DNA from: Edolisoma coerulescens | Taxonomy: Eukaryota; Chordata; Aves; Passeriformes; Campephagidae | Assembly (NCBI GenBank): GCA_013397115.1 | Contig: VWZW01007079.1 | Coordinates: 285,289 to 349,288, forward strand | Direction: 5' to 3' | DNA length: 64,000 bases | The notes under the pieces: generated by a model | Told to the model about the DNA's origin: nothing | The model's database searches: none | What the model saw: the letters and a program-made list of their open reading frames with translations, nothing else | Shown: piece by piece, positions 1 to 12,586 of the stretch | Layout of the letters: every line of letters starts with the position of its first letter | How positions within the stretch are numbered: position 1 is the stretch's first letter | Program-made: the position numbers and the translations under genes

Positions 1-1930
1 ATTTGGAGCAGTGGAAACTGCAAGGTGTTTCCTCCTCTTGGTAGTGCCAGCACACAGTGAACGTCAGTTGAAATGATGTAAGTTCAAGCACTGAAAAACC
101 AAGCCATGGGCCTGGCTTTAAGTTCTGTGTGTTTTTCCTGCCTCCTGTGTGTGGTGTTGTGCATGTCTGTCCTTCGACTCTCACTACCAACAGTAACAGT
201 GGCAGGGCTGATGTCACAGCATGACCTTACCCTGTGCAGTGAGTTCCACACCCGGTGGCTGTGAATGGGAGGTGCCTGCTGAGTGTGAGTGCGGGCTGAT
301 GGTTTTGTTGGATCCTACTCTTTTTCCCAAGACACGACTGTAGATGTCAGTGTTTAACTAGCACAGTGCTACTGACTGCCCTGCTGAGGGAGTTTCAGTC
401 AACATTTGATTCTGGCTTTTCATTGCAAGGGGAGAAATGTGCTTTCCAAATTGGGACTTGGTGTCTGAAAAGAGAGGTCTTGTATACTTCAGTGTAATAG
501 TGCTGGTTTTATAGCCAGTTTTTCCTCATTCTTAACGAAATTCCCTCTCTGACCTTGTATGTTCCCACAAAAAAACCTCCAAATTCCATTACAGGCTTGT
601 AAATACCTGCTGTGGATTTTAAACTGTGGGTTTTGGGTTCTTTTTGACATGTGGCCATGCTTTATTGCCAAATTGTATTCACGAGAAGCATAGAATAGTT
701 CTGTATGCTTTTAGTATTTCCTGAATTTGTAAATAGTATTTTGACCAAGGACTTGTATAGTTCAATTAATGTTTCTTAACAGGATAACTGAAGCTCAGAG
801 GAGGCTCCCATTAATAGCAGAAGGCTGTAACAATAGAACATGATGATTTTTGAGCCATATATGTATCTTTATTTGTATAATCTCATTAAGCCCTGATTTT
901 TTTAAAAGTCTGATTTGAAGGGCACTGAGCATTCTAATTAGATTCTCTTTTGCCAAACCCAAAATATGTTTAGAAAATGAAGGTGAGGTAATATTATCAA
1001 GTTTTGGAGCATATGATCAGTTGTGGAGATGAATTCTTGTGTTATGTGAAGGCTACTGGTTAAAATATATGTAACAAGTACATATTATTTCCAAAATAGG
1101 TATGCTGCTAGTATTACAATGTGAAACACAGTTAATTTATACTCCTGTGTCTGATTTTTTTCAGGATAGCAGGCATTGCATTTTATGCTGGGCTTCCAGG
1201 CAACTGCATCCATCCAGTGAAATCTTTCAGTTAATAGGACAGTGTGTAAATAGGACTTGAATGCAACATATTCTGACTGCCCAGTGCCAGACGTAAAGCC
1301 TTGCAGAGTGCTTGTTGTTGCATACTCACTTTGTGGTTTTATCAGCATTCTAGTTAAAATTTAAACAGGTCAATAATATTGCAAGTTGTAATTGAAAAAG
1401 ATGAGGAATTCCAATAAAAAGAATTATAGGGAAGATTTCTTGTGAAAGTAATGTGTTGGTAATATTCCCCACAAGAAACTCTGAAAATGCTATAGGTGAG
1501 ATAGGGCAGTCATTTAACGTGTTTTGGTATTTCTATGCCCAGCGTGGGGGAAATGTAGAAAAACCAAATTCATCTAGTTGCAATTTTTATGTCAAGGTTC
1601 CTAACTTGAGAAGATTTGTCCAAATTTGGCCAGACTGTGCTCTCAAACACTGCAAAATTCCAGCTGGGACAGGACTTTACCACCTGTGTCCTAATATCCC
1701 TGACTATTGCAGAATAGGGAATATCAGATGGGTATTGCCTTCCCTGAGATCCTCACTTTGCTCTCTGGAGACTTGTGCCTTGGGTGTGGAAAGGGTGGCT
1801 GTGGGCTTTGCGTTTGGGGGGACAGGAGTGCAGAAAATGGAAATGGAGTGTCTACAAGAGACAGAGTCACTGGAAGTTGCTTCCAGTGGAGAACATAAAT
1901 GCTACTTAAGAAGGACCTGAATTGATTTCT
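1..1930. other. Unique non-coding sequence
   Basis: No gene, RNA gene or repeat family was recognised. The longest open frame (1453-1920, + strand, 155 codons) has no recognisable domain and no codon or composition pattern that sets it apart, and it overlaps an open frame on the other strand. It ends just before an old CR1 fragment. Confidence 0.6.
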
Positions 1931-2300
1931 TCTGGAATATTGTGTACAGATGTGACGACCCGTGTCCAAAGAAAATAAACTGGTGCAAAGAAAGCTTGCT
2001 AGTATGATAAGGAAAACAGAGAGCTCACTTTATGAGAGGAGACTGGAAGAGGTTGGCTTGTTTGCTTAGCATAGTGTTGCAAAGGCTAAGAGGGGGATAA
2101 GTTTGCCTATAAATATATCTAGGAGATAAATGTCAGGCAGGGAGAAGGCTCCAGCCGGAGACCAGCTACAGCTTAGTTCCTAGTAATGGCTGTTGCCTTT
2201 GCAGGGGTATAAAACTCCTATTGTTTTGCTGGCTGTGAAAGCAAAAGCCCTGGTGTTGCTGTCCAAGGGCAGTGGTGGGACACAAACCATAATGTTGAAG
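1931..2300 (+). mobile_element. Ancient CR1 LINE fragment (reverse transcriptase C-terminal region)
   Basis: This is a decayed piece of the 3' part of a CR1 non-LTR retrotransposon in the sense orientation. Landmarks in CR1 order are a 'tctggaatattgtgtacag' block at about 1931, a block resembling 'aaaacagagagctcacttta' near 2012, 'ggcttgtttgcttagc' near 2056 (the usual 'LGLFSL' region), 'ctataaatatatctaggaga' near 2107, and a 'gggtataaa' block near 2205. The frame is broken by stops and indels, so it makes no protein. The pattern is closer to the old CR1 copies shared with turtles and crocodilians than to young bird subfamilies. The 5' end is truncated, as is usual for CR1. The 3' limit is uncertain and the element may run to about 2330. 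Confidence 0.75.
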
Positions 2301-5300
2301 GTGGTGATCAGTCAGCAAAGGACTGACAAAAGAAGGGGCCTATGATCCTTTAGAGCAGGTTTCAGGGGAGGGGGACAGACCAGCCCTTTCACCAGACTGA
2401 TTATGATGCACAAGGACCTTTCTGTCTTTGACAAATGGAGTACACTTGTAGGGTCCTGTCTTGCTGTCTAAACATGGGCAGCTCAAGGATTTCTAAAGCA
2501 GATGCAGGTCTTTCAAAATGGACCATGGAAAAGCCCCTGTGTAGAGGCTGTTCTCTCCATGCCACTAGTTGCCAATAATTTTAAGTGTAGTGGCTTTGCC
2601 CTGTGAGAGTGTCTGCACACAGACACTGAACTCTGCCTGGGCCAAGATTCTGTCACCAGGAGCTCCTTTCAATTGAAAGCTGACTTAGAGATCTGTACAG
2701 AGCAACTCCCAGTGAAAATGCTTCACAACAAAGAGAATAATAAAGAGAAAAGTCCTCTCTCTGGGAAGACTTTCTGGGTTATATCCAGTTTGGACCACTG
2801 TAGATCCTGTTCCCTGTAGGAAGGATGTGTGCAATTTTCCATGTTGAATTGAAATTTAATTTTAGCCTGAGGGTCATGTGTACTGCAGCACCTTATGGAA
2901 TGATCTTTTTGCTTTGCAAAGACACCGCTGAATTTACTACATTGCTGGAAGAGATATCTTGATCCCAAAACACTAATTGCATCCTGTTTGCATTGAAGAA
3001 TTTGTTCTGCGTTTGTGAATCATCTGTGAGAGCTGGTTGTGATTCAGTGCCTCCTACAATCACACCTGGTCAGGCCTTCATTTGCACAATCTCCATGGCT
3101 GTGATTCAGCTGAAACAGGATCTTGTCTGCTGGGTTCTTAGGGTTGCTGTAACTTGGAAGAAATTTGTTAATAGAGTCAAAACCTGTGCCTCCCAGGAGA
3201 ACTTGGAGGCTCAAGAAGCCATTACCTCTCTACTTTTTTGCCTCTTATAAGAATTGGTGTCCAAAGGGCAGGTATGCTGAGTATTTTGAAAGTGTTTGCT
3301 GCAGGAGAGCAAATGCTCTCTCTACATTAGCATTTTAGCTTTAAGAGTGAATTTTTGAATTTTGTATCTAAACTGTCCTTGGTTAGAGTACCTTCGTTTG
3401 CATCATGGGACTGCCTTGGAGTATATATCCTAGTTTTCTTTGGTATTCTGCAGCTCAGTTTCATCCAAATCTAGGATTCCATTTAATATGCTCTGATGAC
3501 CAATGGGCCTTTTTGTCAGTGGGACCAACAAGATTTGAGCTGAAGTGGAATCTCTCAGAAATGTGTATAATGAAATTATTTGGTCTTTAACACCATCTAT
3601 TTACTCTGTAGATCTGTTCCCATTGTGCTTTGCTGCTTGTCGGAGTAGGCATACTACCTGAGCCCTTCACAGCTGGTGGCAAAGAACCTCTCTTAGGCAG
3701 GAATTCTTTCAGTGTCAAGAAGATAATCCAATGGAATATATGAATATATGTTGGTAGACAGTCCATTGTTTTAAAAATGTCAGCTCTGAGGTGTCTTTGT
3801 GGAAGGTTTGGTTGCACAGAACTTTTTCAAGGTTTCTTCAAAAAGGCTTTTCAGTGTTTGAAGCAAGTATTCAGCACACCTAGAAATCCATCTTGTCCTC
3901 AGGAGTTGTGAAGGTTAGCAGTAGGATACTTGGCAAAATGCAACGCTTCATCTTACAGGGTACCACCCAAGTGGAAATTGTAAGATCTAACCTTTCATTA
4001 CTATGAACACCCTCATGACCATGGGCAATTTCTGCTCGTTGCTTCTGTTTCTATTCCTATCTTTTCTGCTTTCAGTGTCAGCAGAGGGCACTTTTCTGGA
4101 GAGAATTATCTGTTTTGTGGGCTCTAGTAGCCGGAGAGTGCTCATGGTTTGCACCTCTGGATGCTTCTGAAATGGAAGTGAATATAAAAGCTTTCACAGG
4201 ACAGGGTAATTACCTTTCTTGTATCCAGTTAGTTCTTTTGCAGTACATTCAAGACAAGCCTCTGGAGCACCTGTGTGGAAATCTAGAAGAGTCAAAAAGG
4301 ATTAAAGGGATAACTAGTGTACAGGGCATAGAGGGGAATAAGACATTTTTTAAATAATTAAATCAAGGAAAACCAGTGGTCCTCTCAGCTTATTTGTTGT
4401 GAAGAGCAGATGGAATCCCTTTTTAAGCTTTACATGCTTTCTGGAAGCAATAATACCCACCTAAAATCAGGGCTAAATTTGGCCCTCTGTTACACAGCAA
4501 AAAGTGATGATGGGTCGACAAGTGACTTGTGTGATGTTGATTCCTAGGAAGGAGGTTTTAGTTTGAGAGTCTTTCAGAGCTTCATAGCATTCCTGCTGTA
4601 TTCCCTGGTAGCGATGGGCTTGCCTTGTGGGGGCATTGGGATGCTTAATGGTTGTCAGGTTCTCCCCCACAAAAGATCCACGCACAAAAGGAAGTCTGAG
4701 TCTTCAGAATGGCTTCAACCTTTTACAATTTGTATTGGGAGAACGTTGGATGAAAATCTGTGACTGACACTAGTGGAGTGCCCACAAGCAGTTATTTCTA
4801 GCTACATGCATTTTGACTTTTCCGATCATCTGCTGGAGTATAACCAGTCCCAAACGCAGGCAGAAGAGCCTCTAGACTCGTTGTCCTCTTTTCCTTTTGT
4901 GTTCAGGTACTGTCTGTTGCAACAAGTACACTCAAATGTCTTGGCACATTTTGTGCCAGTACTTAGCTGCTTCTGCAGTGAAAGGCTTCATCCTGAGCAG
5001 ATGGCAGTAAGAGTGGCAGGCTGTCTGTTTAAACCATTCTCTTCTAGGTGTCTCTGCCCTCTGGGTAGCTCGATAGATGCTTGTTTTCAGGTAGTTTATC
5101 TGCAGTAAAGAAGCTGTGCCCTTGTTTGGGTTATCCTCACCCTGAAGATCCTGCTAGTGGGGGAAGAACTTGCTTCTGGAATTGTTCTCTCTGAATCCCA
5201 AGGACAGTTTGTCCTTATCAAGTGATAGGGACAGGCTTGAAATACAGCTGTAACCCGACTTATGTTGCTGGGTCAACTCTCTGGTAAGCAGGACAGTATG

Positions 5301-7910
5301 ATGCAAATCAGTGTTGACTTGACCTTACATAACATTTTTGTCTTGGCTAAGCCTGGACAAGTACTCTTGAAATACTTGCATACAATCTCACCAACTTTCT
5401 AAAAAACTGGAACAGTAACTTTAAGAGTTAAGCTAGTGGATAACTTCAGGGATATGATGCTGATTTTCATAAAAAGAATTGTTCGTTGCAGAAATAATGT
5501 GTTGGTTTTATCCTGTAGACAAACTTAGCAATTTCTTGTGGCTTGCTCCCAGCTACTTTAGACTTTTTCTTCCTGTGCTGGATGTATATTTGATATAATA
5601 TTATTAGACTTGCTTGCAGTAATCCTTAGAGATAGTCACTCTTTCCATTAGATCAATAACACTTTCCTACTGAAGTGCTTTTTTTGAAGGATAGTCATCC
5701 CAAATGTGGTATGCCCATTATAAAACCCCGTAACTTTTAATTAAAACAGATTGAGGTTTGCACCTTCTGTTATATAGTCACACTTGGAATGATATAAAAC
5801 GAGAAGTTCTGTACAGGAAAGCTTTTTGCTCAGATATTGCGAGTGTTGTCTCACCATCTACTTATTTCCAAAGAGAGATAATATTACCTGTTTTCCTCTG
5901 AAGCTGTGGCTGGCAATAGATATGGTATGTGTCAGAATGCATTAATATTCCAACGACTGCTGTCATGACTGAGAACAAATGCTGATATAATCAGGGTGCA
6001 GGATGATGTGCATGCAGACCAGTCCAGTTTAGGCATCACTGAACTGTTAATAAACATGGTGTGCAAGGGCAGGAGTTATGAACTCACCAGGTTACCAGCA
6101 CAGTAATTCTCTCTAGAAATTCCCTCCTTTATTTGCCAGCCACAAAGAACAGTGTTTGGCCATAAAGCATGCGGAATAGTTTGTTGGAGTCTTGGCCTTG
6201 AGAGAGGCAACCTGAAGTGCCAATCTCCAGCAAAAGCACTGTGAGTAACTAGTTCTGGAGGCTGAACAGAAGTGTAGAATTGTTTCACACTGTCCTGAGA
6301 CACGAGAGCTTTGTTCCATGCCAAAGTGAAAATCCTAAACAACTATCCATCTAATGAATTGTCCTTTCAGTTTTCAGCTTTTTTGAGAATTTTTTTTAGA
6401 GTTTAAATGTTTTGATGTATTTATTTTTGCCGGTAAGTGGGGTCTGAATCTAGGAGTTTACTGTGAAGCTGCAGAAAAGAAATAAGTAATTTTTTCATGT
6501 AACTTTCATATCCATCCTTAGCCCTTGGAAACCATCCCCAGACCTCAGAAGGTCACATGTAGCATAGGCAATTGAGAGCACCTTTGTTAGTGCTTAACAC
6601 CTCTGTCCTTAGCAGGTGCTAGAGTAAAAGCCTAATTTGTGGAGATTATGCACTTAAATATCAAAGGAATACATTACTAGTCTCAGCTTCTTGTATTTAT
6701 TTGATGTTGAGCCCTTTATTTTCAACCCTGCCTGTGTAGAGGGGTGGAAGGGGTTTGCAGTGTGGTGTTTACTGAGTGTGATGGCTCAGCCAGTCCTTCC
6801 CCTCCTGCTACAGCTCATATGTGAGACCTGCATGCAGCTGCCTCTGCTTCATCTGCATTCAGAGCCTTCTCCAAGGCAGTTATTTTACCACTGAGCGAAA
6901 AATAAAGGTGATGTTTACTGGACGTGCAGTTAGCCCAAAGTCATCTTTTGCAGAACAATGTTATAGGTATGTTTTTAAATGGTGAGAGCAGGATTTATGT
7001 GACTGGTGCCCTGACTTTGCTACCTGAATTGTGGGAAGGAAAATGAGGCAAAATATTGTCACTTCTTCAGATTCAACCACTTCAATCAACAGTTTCACGT
7101 CACAGACACTGTTCAAGACAGATGGACAGTGCCTAGCAATATTTTGGTTTTTAAATGACAGCTATTACTGGGCTTTGAGAAACATGGGCACCCAGAAGCC
7201 ATGGGGAACTGTGGTGTCTGTGAGCTGTGCTGGAAAGACTTCATTCTATACCTCTTGTTAAGTACCTGCAAGTCCAGTACAAACTTCCCCTTCTGGCACC
7301 TGGGGGCTGTGCATACTTATTTTAGAGCAGAAATACAACTTGCAATGAGCTACATTTTCATCGTCCAGTATACCTCCCTAAACCTTTGGGACAAACTCCT
7401 CTCTGCTGCAGACCTTGCATGCTGAGAAGCTTCTGTGGGAATGACTCAGCGTTGGCATAATAAAAAGGTTAAAAAAGGAGTAAATGTTCTAAACTGTGGC
7501 TTCAGCTGTCTTTTGACTTCTGACTTCAGGACGAAAGGCTGCCTCATGAAACACCACCTCCTGACTTGTTCCAGCATCCGTCCTTGTGTGAGGTTCCTGT
7601 GCCCCCTAGGCACCGTATTGAATTTCTTCCCAGTGTCCAATGTATTTATCTGCTTAGTGCTCTGCAAGGCGCAGTGCTGCTGCTGTCCCCAGGAGTGGGC
7701 CAGTGCTGCACAGAGGAACTCTGTCTCCTCCAGCTGACACCACCAGTGACATAAGGATTTAAATCGGGGCTCCCAGTGGGTTAGTGCTCAAACTGGGCAT
7801 CTTCTGTTCCACCTTGCTGTGCCTTCAAATCTGGCTTTTATCACACCACAGGCATTTAATTATTTCTCGGTCATTGCTGACCTCAGTAATTGTCTGGAAA
7901 ATTCTGAAAG
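2301..7910. other. Unique non-coding sequence
   Basis: No gene or repeat family was recognised. Open frames reach only about 111 codons (4773-5108, + strand) and none has a recognisable domain. The part around 7560-7740 is richer in G and C than its surroundings but has few CpG pairs, so it is not a CpG island. The remainder is AT-rich sequence without obvious internal repetition. Confidence 0.55.
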
Positions 7911-7973
7911 AAAAAAAGTATCTTTCAGCTTTTGAAAAAAAGTATCTTTAAGCTTTTAAGAAAAAGTTCTTTG
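7911..7973. repeat. Imperfect 24-bp tandem repeat (about 2.6 copies)
   Basis: Unit 1 (7911-7934) and unit 2 (7935-7958) differ at only two positions. Each is an A run followed by 'gtatctttcagctttt' or its close variant. A third, partial and more diverged unit follows from 7959. Slippage in an A-rich stretch is the simplest origin. Confidence 0.85.
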
Positions 7974-9837
7974 TTTAGTCACTTATCCAAGCCTCTGGGA
8001 CTTTGCTACTGCTTTGTTAGCCTGCTGGGGAAGAAGGCCAGTTGTGAGTGTGTTTTCGGGACCATTTTAGCTTACAGGCCCTTGTGAACATCCTGCTGTT
8101 GGGTGTTGGCATGGGTAATGTTGCAAAGGCATAGTTTTTTTCATGAGCGCTATTTTTATGAAGAAAACACAGTATTGGAAGTTTCTGGGCTCTTCTTGAT
8201 TTGATGATAATAGAGAGTAATTTGATTTCAGGGTGGTAGTGAAAGAGTTAAATGCTTTGTAGTGTAGCCATATGTCCCTAAAACACACATATATGCTGAG
8301 GAATGTTTTTGTCTATAATGAATACTAAATAGTGTACTAGCTAATGTGTTTTCCTGACCAAGTAAGCTCATTGTCTTTTAAATTTCCTGATTGTAACAGT
8401 GGGGAGATGTGTATGTATATATACTTTTTTTTTCCTCCCTTCTGAAAGAGTTTGCTGTGAGGCAGCTGTGATGTTAAAAGTGGTAGGAAGTTTTTGATTG
8501 TCATTACAGTATTGCTTTAATCTTGTTCTGGAGGTGAATTTAGACAAGTAAACTATTCCTTACAATATAGCCAAGTTTCATTTAATGTGGTGGGATTTTG
8601 ACCTCTGATTGCTGTGGATCCCTGATTTGCTTTATTGAGATTGATTCTGAGGCTCAAAAGGAGAATGGCTGTTGAGACTTCACTGGTGAAAGGGAAAGAC
8701 TGAGTCCCTACAGTAGCATTAATTACTGCCTGGAGCAACTCAAGAAAGGAAAGAAAGAAGCTGACAGGTCACTGAAACATTCCTGTTCTAGCTCAGTTTC
8801 TGTGGAAGTAACAGAAGGAAAATATAGTGCTCTTTACATAACATTTTATTGTTTACTCCTGATTAGGAAAGATCATACTAAAATGACAGTTTTTCATATT
8901 TACTTTTCATTTTGCTGTTCTTGAATTGTTTTAGATTTCTGTTATGCCTTTTAGGGATTTTTATATGTAAGCACTTGTGTCAAAGGAGAAAAATGCGTTA
9001 TTGTTGTATGCTGTTGTTTTTATATCAGGGAGATGTGAAATATTTCTGGCAGTGCATTACAAACAAATGGAGTGGTTGTCTGTGTTCAGTAGTGGTGATT
9101 TGTGCTATTCGTTCTTAGAGGAATTTCATCCTTAATTTCTCTTTTCTTCAGCAGTAGTTGAATATTTGTTTTTAAAGTTGGAAGAGGACTGTATTTTATA
9201 CCAAGCAGTCCTGGAGATCCAGGTAGGAGTTCTTGGTGTTTAGCAGAGCAGGATAAGGTTTTAGAATGAACTTGAAAATGTAAAGCTGTGTCAAGATTTA
9301 TTTTAACAGTGGAGTTGTTCAACATGGAATTTGTTGTAAAGACTTTTCTGTTACAAGAGTTCCCTTATTCTCATTACTGTTCCTGCCCAGGTTTGAACAT
9401 GCTGAACCATATCCTCATGCTGAATTATGTGCAATGCTCATATTTTTTCTGATCTACTCAAGGAAGAGTGATAACACAGAGATATATATCTTTGGGTGTT
9501 GCCTCTATTGATATATCTTAATAATGCAGGATTTTCATCATTTTAGTGCCTTTAATATACTCTCTGTTGCTCTTATGGCTCAAAATGAGCTTTAAAAATG
9601 GTTTTGTTATAAAGAGAATGATAGAGGGTAGAGAACATTTGCTTGTGCAAGAATGTTGCTTGTGCATGTTATTAGATTATGATATTTGTATTAATGTTTG
9701 AAATTAGTGCAGGGATGTAAGGAGGGTGTTTTATTCCTGCACAGTTGATTTGTATGTGCAAAGGCAAGTGTACACTTGTGAACATTTCCCTTTCAGGAAT
9801 CTGTGACCTGCCTCTGAAGCTTCTATAGTTTTGAAAA
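7974..9837. other. Unique non-coding sequence
   Basis: No gene or repeat family was recognised. It contains short self-complementary AT stretches, for example the 12-bp perfect palindrome 'agatatatatct' at 9480-9491 and 'gtatatatac' at 8415-8424. Open frames are below 80 codons. Confidence 0.55.
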
Positions 9838-9861
9838 ATGTTTGTTTGTTGTTTGTTTGTT
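9838..9861. repeat. (TGTT)n microsatellite
   Basis: About 24 bases of TGTT/TTTG repeats with one interruption, followed directly by a C run. It is a simple sequence repeat with no further structure visible. Confidence 0.85.
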
Positions 9862-12560
9862 CCCCCCACTCCCTGAGTTATACAAAGTTTTGGGTGGTGG
9901 TTTCACGTGCCTTTTTAAATTTTTTATTTGAGATCTCCTTGGTGGCTTTGGAGGTCTTGCACAAAAGGGAAGGATGTGCCAATCAAGCTTTTCATTCAAA
10001 GGGAAGTTATTCAGAAGAGTGTTTCTTTTATCAAATTGTGTAAATGAAAGAGGCCCAAAGGAAAAGACTCTGTCTAGAAGCAGAAGGAAAGCATCAGCCT
10101 GACTGCAGAGGAGGAAAAGTAACTAAAATATTTATTTCTACTAGGTTGGAGTACAACATATGTTAGGCAGGCTTGACTTTTTTGAAGCATGAACTTTACT
10201 GTGACATGTTCTGCTACACGCAGCAACAAACACTCCCTAAAGCAGAACATCAGGCGGAACATTCCGTGAGCACAGGGTGGTGGATGCAGGATGGTGTTTC
10301 TTTAAAAAGAAGTTGGCATTTCTCAAAAACCATGGCAAATATGCCGTTATTTTTATTTTCTACACAACCTGTGAGGTATCAGACATGTTCTAATGAGATT
10401 CTGAAATACCAAGCTTATAAATATTGATAGCGAAACTTTGTTCTCATCCATGGAGAGAGATTACATTTTGCAATTATACAGCTTCACTCATGTGAACTGT
10501 ATTGCAATTTGTTCTGTCTCCTTCACAGGAGAAACTGTTCAGAGTTACAGTTCAATCTCTGTTCTCAATCAACCCTCTTTTGCCACCTGCATTTCGTAGT
10601 TGATGAGATATTTAAAATTGCCTGTTGTTCAGAGGATGCCAAACAGGGAGATTTCAAAGGCTTATGTGCAAAGCTTATGAGAAGGAAGCAATTGCTTTTC
10701 TACTAGAAGAATGTCAAAAATCATGAATATGTCATTTTAAGGAAAATGATGTATTTTTAACCAAAACTGCTAAAAATATTGATGTGTTAAAACTTACTTT
10801 TTCCCAAGGTTTTTTATTTTTTTTACATTTGTTTCAGGGTTTTATGGATAAATTCTGTGCAATATCCTCAGAGACAGGTCACAGCACGTTCCAGATATTA
10901 CATGTTATTGTGCAAAACTGTGCTGTAACCCAGTAGTGTGCTATGGTCCTTATATCATCTGCAGTGAAACCATACAAGATTTTGTCTGTCTTTGGTTCAT
11001 CACAGTAAAATCCATCAGAAATTTCGAGGCCTTATTAAACTTCAGACTTAAAACTAAAATAAAACAAGCCCCCAAATCTCATAAAACACAAAGGAAGCAA
11101 CACAATACTTAGTTTTCTTTGTTAATTGTCCTCTTGCTGCTATTTTATCAGGTGGACTTAATTGTGAAGTCTGTGAATATTAAAATTGGACCTCCTTTCA
11201 TTTTGGAGGTGTCTCTCCTTAAGTCTGACTGGTGCACTGATTTGCAAGCGACATATGAGTGCAGAGATTGCTTTTCATTCTTTCAGCCTTCACTTAGATA
11301 TATTAGTTTAGATTCAGTAGAGAGAATCTGCTATGAAGGATGGCTGACAGGTACGTAGTCTCTTGTAAACTAAGCCCTGTACGTAATCTGATGCTGCTTG
11401 TCTAGTATCTTTGAAGCTGAAGACAAAGCTTTAGAATCTGATTTGAAATAAAAGATATATCAAGCAAGTGCTTCCTGGGAAAAAATGACTCATGTCTGCT
11501 GCTTACATATAACCCTAGTGGGAGAAAATGAGCTTTGCAGTACCTGTTTCAAAACACGGGCAGTAAAACTGCAACAGCGAAGTGGATTGTAATACACCTC
11601 ACACCAGAGGGATGTTTGTAAGGACATGGAGGGCTGTTCAAGCTGGCTGCTGCTTGTCTGTCTGTAGTGCTGTCCCTGGGTTTTGATCTTGCAGAGCTAT
11701 TGGGCAGCAAGGTCTGTGTGCTCCAGTGTCAGACCCTGAGCACTGTTCAGGACCCTGCTGCTCTTTGCTCTTGTTTGACTTGCTCTTTTTCCTCTCTGCT
11801 GCATGGAAACCCTATTGCTGTTCAACTGGGGGGCCCCTTTCAAGGGCCCTTGCTGTGATACAATAGGTCAAAACCATCGTGGGGACTGGCGACCATGTAA
11901 AGATAAAATAGAAAGATAAGAATCCTGTGGCACTTCATGTCCTGCACCAGCTGCAGGCTGCTTGCCCGCTATCACACAGTTGCTTGTATTTTTGAATCTG
12001 CTGACTATAATTTTCTGTGATTCTGACTTTGTTCTCTAAGTAGAAAACAGGAACAGGTCACACAGTGAATAGATCAAAGCTGCTTTAATAGTACACTTTT
12101 TGTCAAATGTACATACCCATAGCAGAGCTGTATTCAAACTGAATGCTGTTAAGCTTTTATTGGTACCCAGTGAGAGCATGTAAATACATAAGATATTGAA
12201 GTAAAATTACATCTTGAAGTTCTTGCCCTCAGAATTATGCAGGCATTGATTTTCAGTATATATTGCAGTTCCTTCATGCAGAACCATAATGTATTTACTT
12301 ACTATCTTGTAGAAGGGCTTATGAAATTACCTGCTTCTGGGAGCATGAACCTGTGTCAGAAATGAGGCAAAAATCAAACACAAGCAAAACCCCAGATATC
12401 TCCAAGTGCCTGAAGCCATACTGTCCTAGGTTGTGATTTGGCAGAAGAAGCAGGGGCATCCCAGTTAAGCACTTGTACTTGAGTCACTGCAGAAATCTAT
12501 ACTCTGCTGCAGAAGGGGATTGCTCTTTAGGTACAACTTTTTCCTTAGATGAGACCATTG
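9862..12560. other. Non-coding sequence with one splice-bounded open stretch
   Basis: No known gene was recognised. One segment, 11152-11350 on the + strand, is open through 66 codons. It is preceded by a pyrimidine-rich stretch ending 'ttttatcag' and followed by 'cag|gtacgt', which resemble a splice acceptor and a strong donor. Its translation matches no family I know, so it is not called as an exon. The 11640-11860 part is locally G+C richer without clustering of CpG. Confidence 0.45.
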
Positions 12561-12586
12561 AGACTGACAGACTCTTCTGTCAGTCT
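12561..12586. repeat. Perfect 11-bp inverted repeat with 4-base loop
   Basis: The left arm 'agactgacaga' (12561-12571) is exactly complementary to the right arm 'tctgtcagtct' (12576-12586), with the loop 'ctct' between them. It would fold as a tight hairpin in RNA or single-stranded DNA. The stem does not extend beyond 11 pairs, which is too short for a microRNA precursor, and there is no terminator context. Confidence 0.9.

Noticed and set aside
684..703. 'gcatagaatagttctgtatg' resembling a minus-strand CR1 terminus
   Set aside because: The likeness stops after about ten bases and no further CR1 block follows.
1453..1920. 155-codon open frame, + strand
   Set aside because: No domain or family recognised. 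It overlaps frames on both strands and abuts a dead CR1 copy.
6255..6275. 'tctggaggctgaacagaag' resembling the CR1 'tctccaggctgaac' block
   Set aside because: It is a single short match without neighbouring CR1 blocks in the right order.
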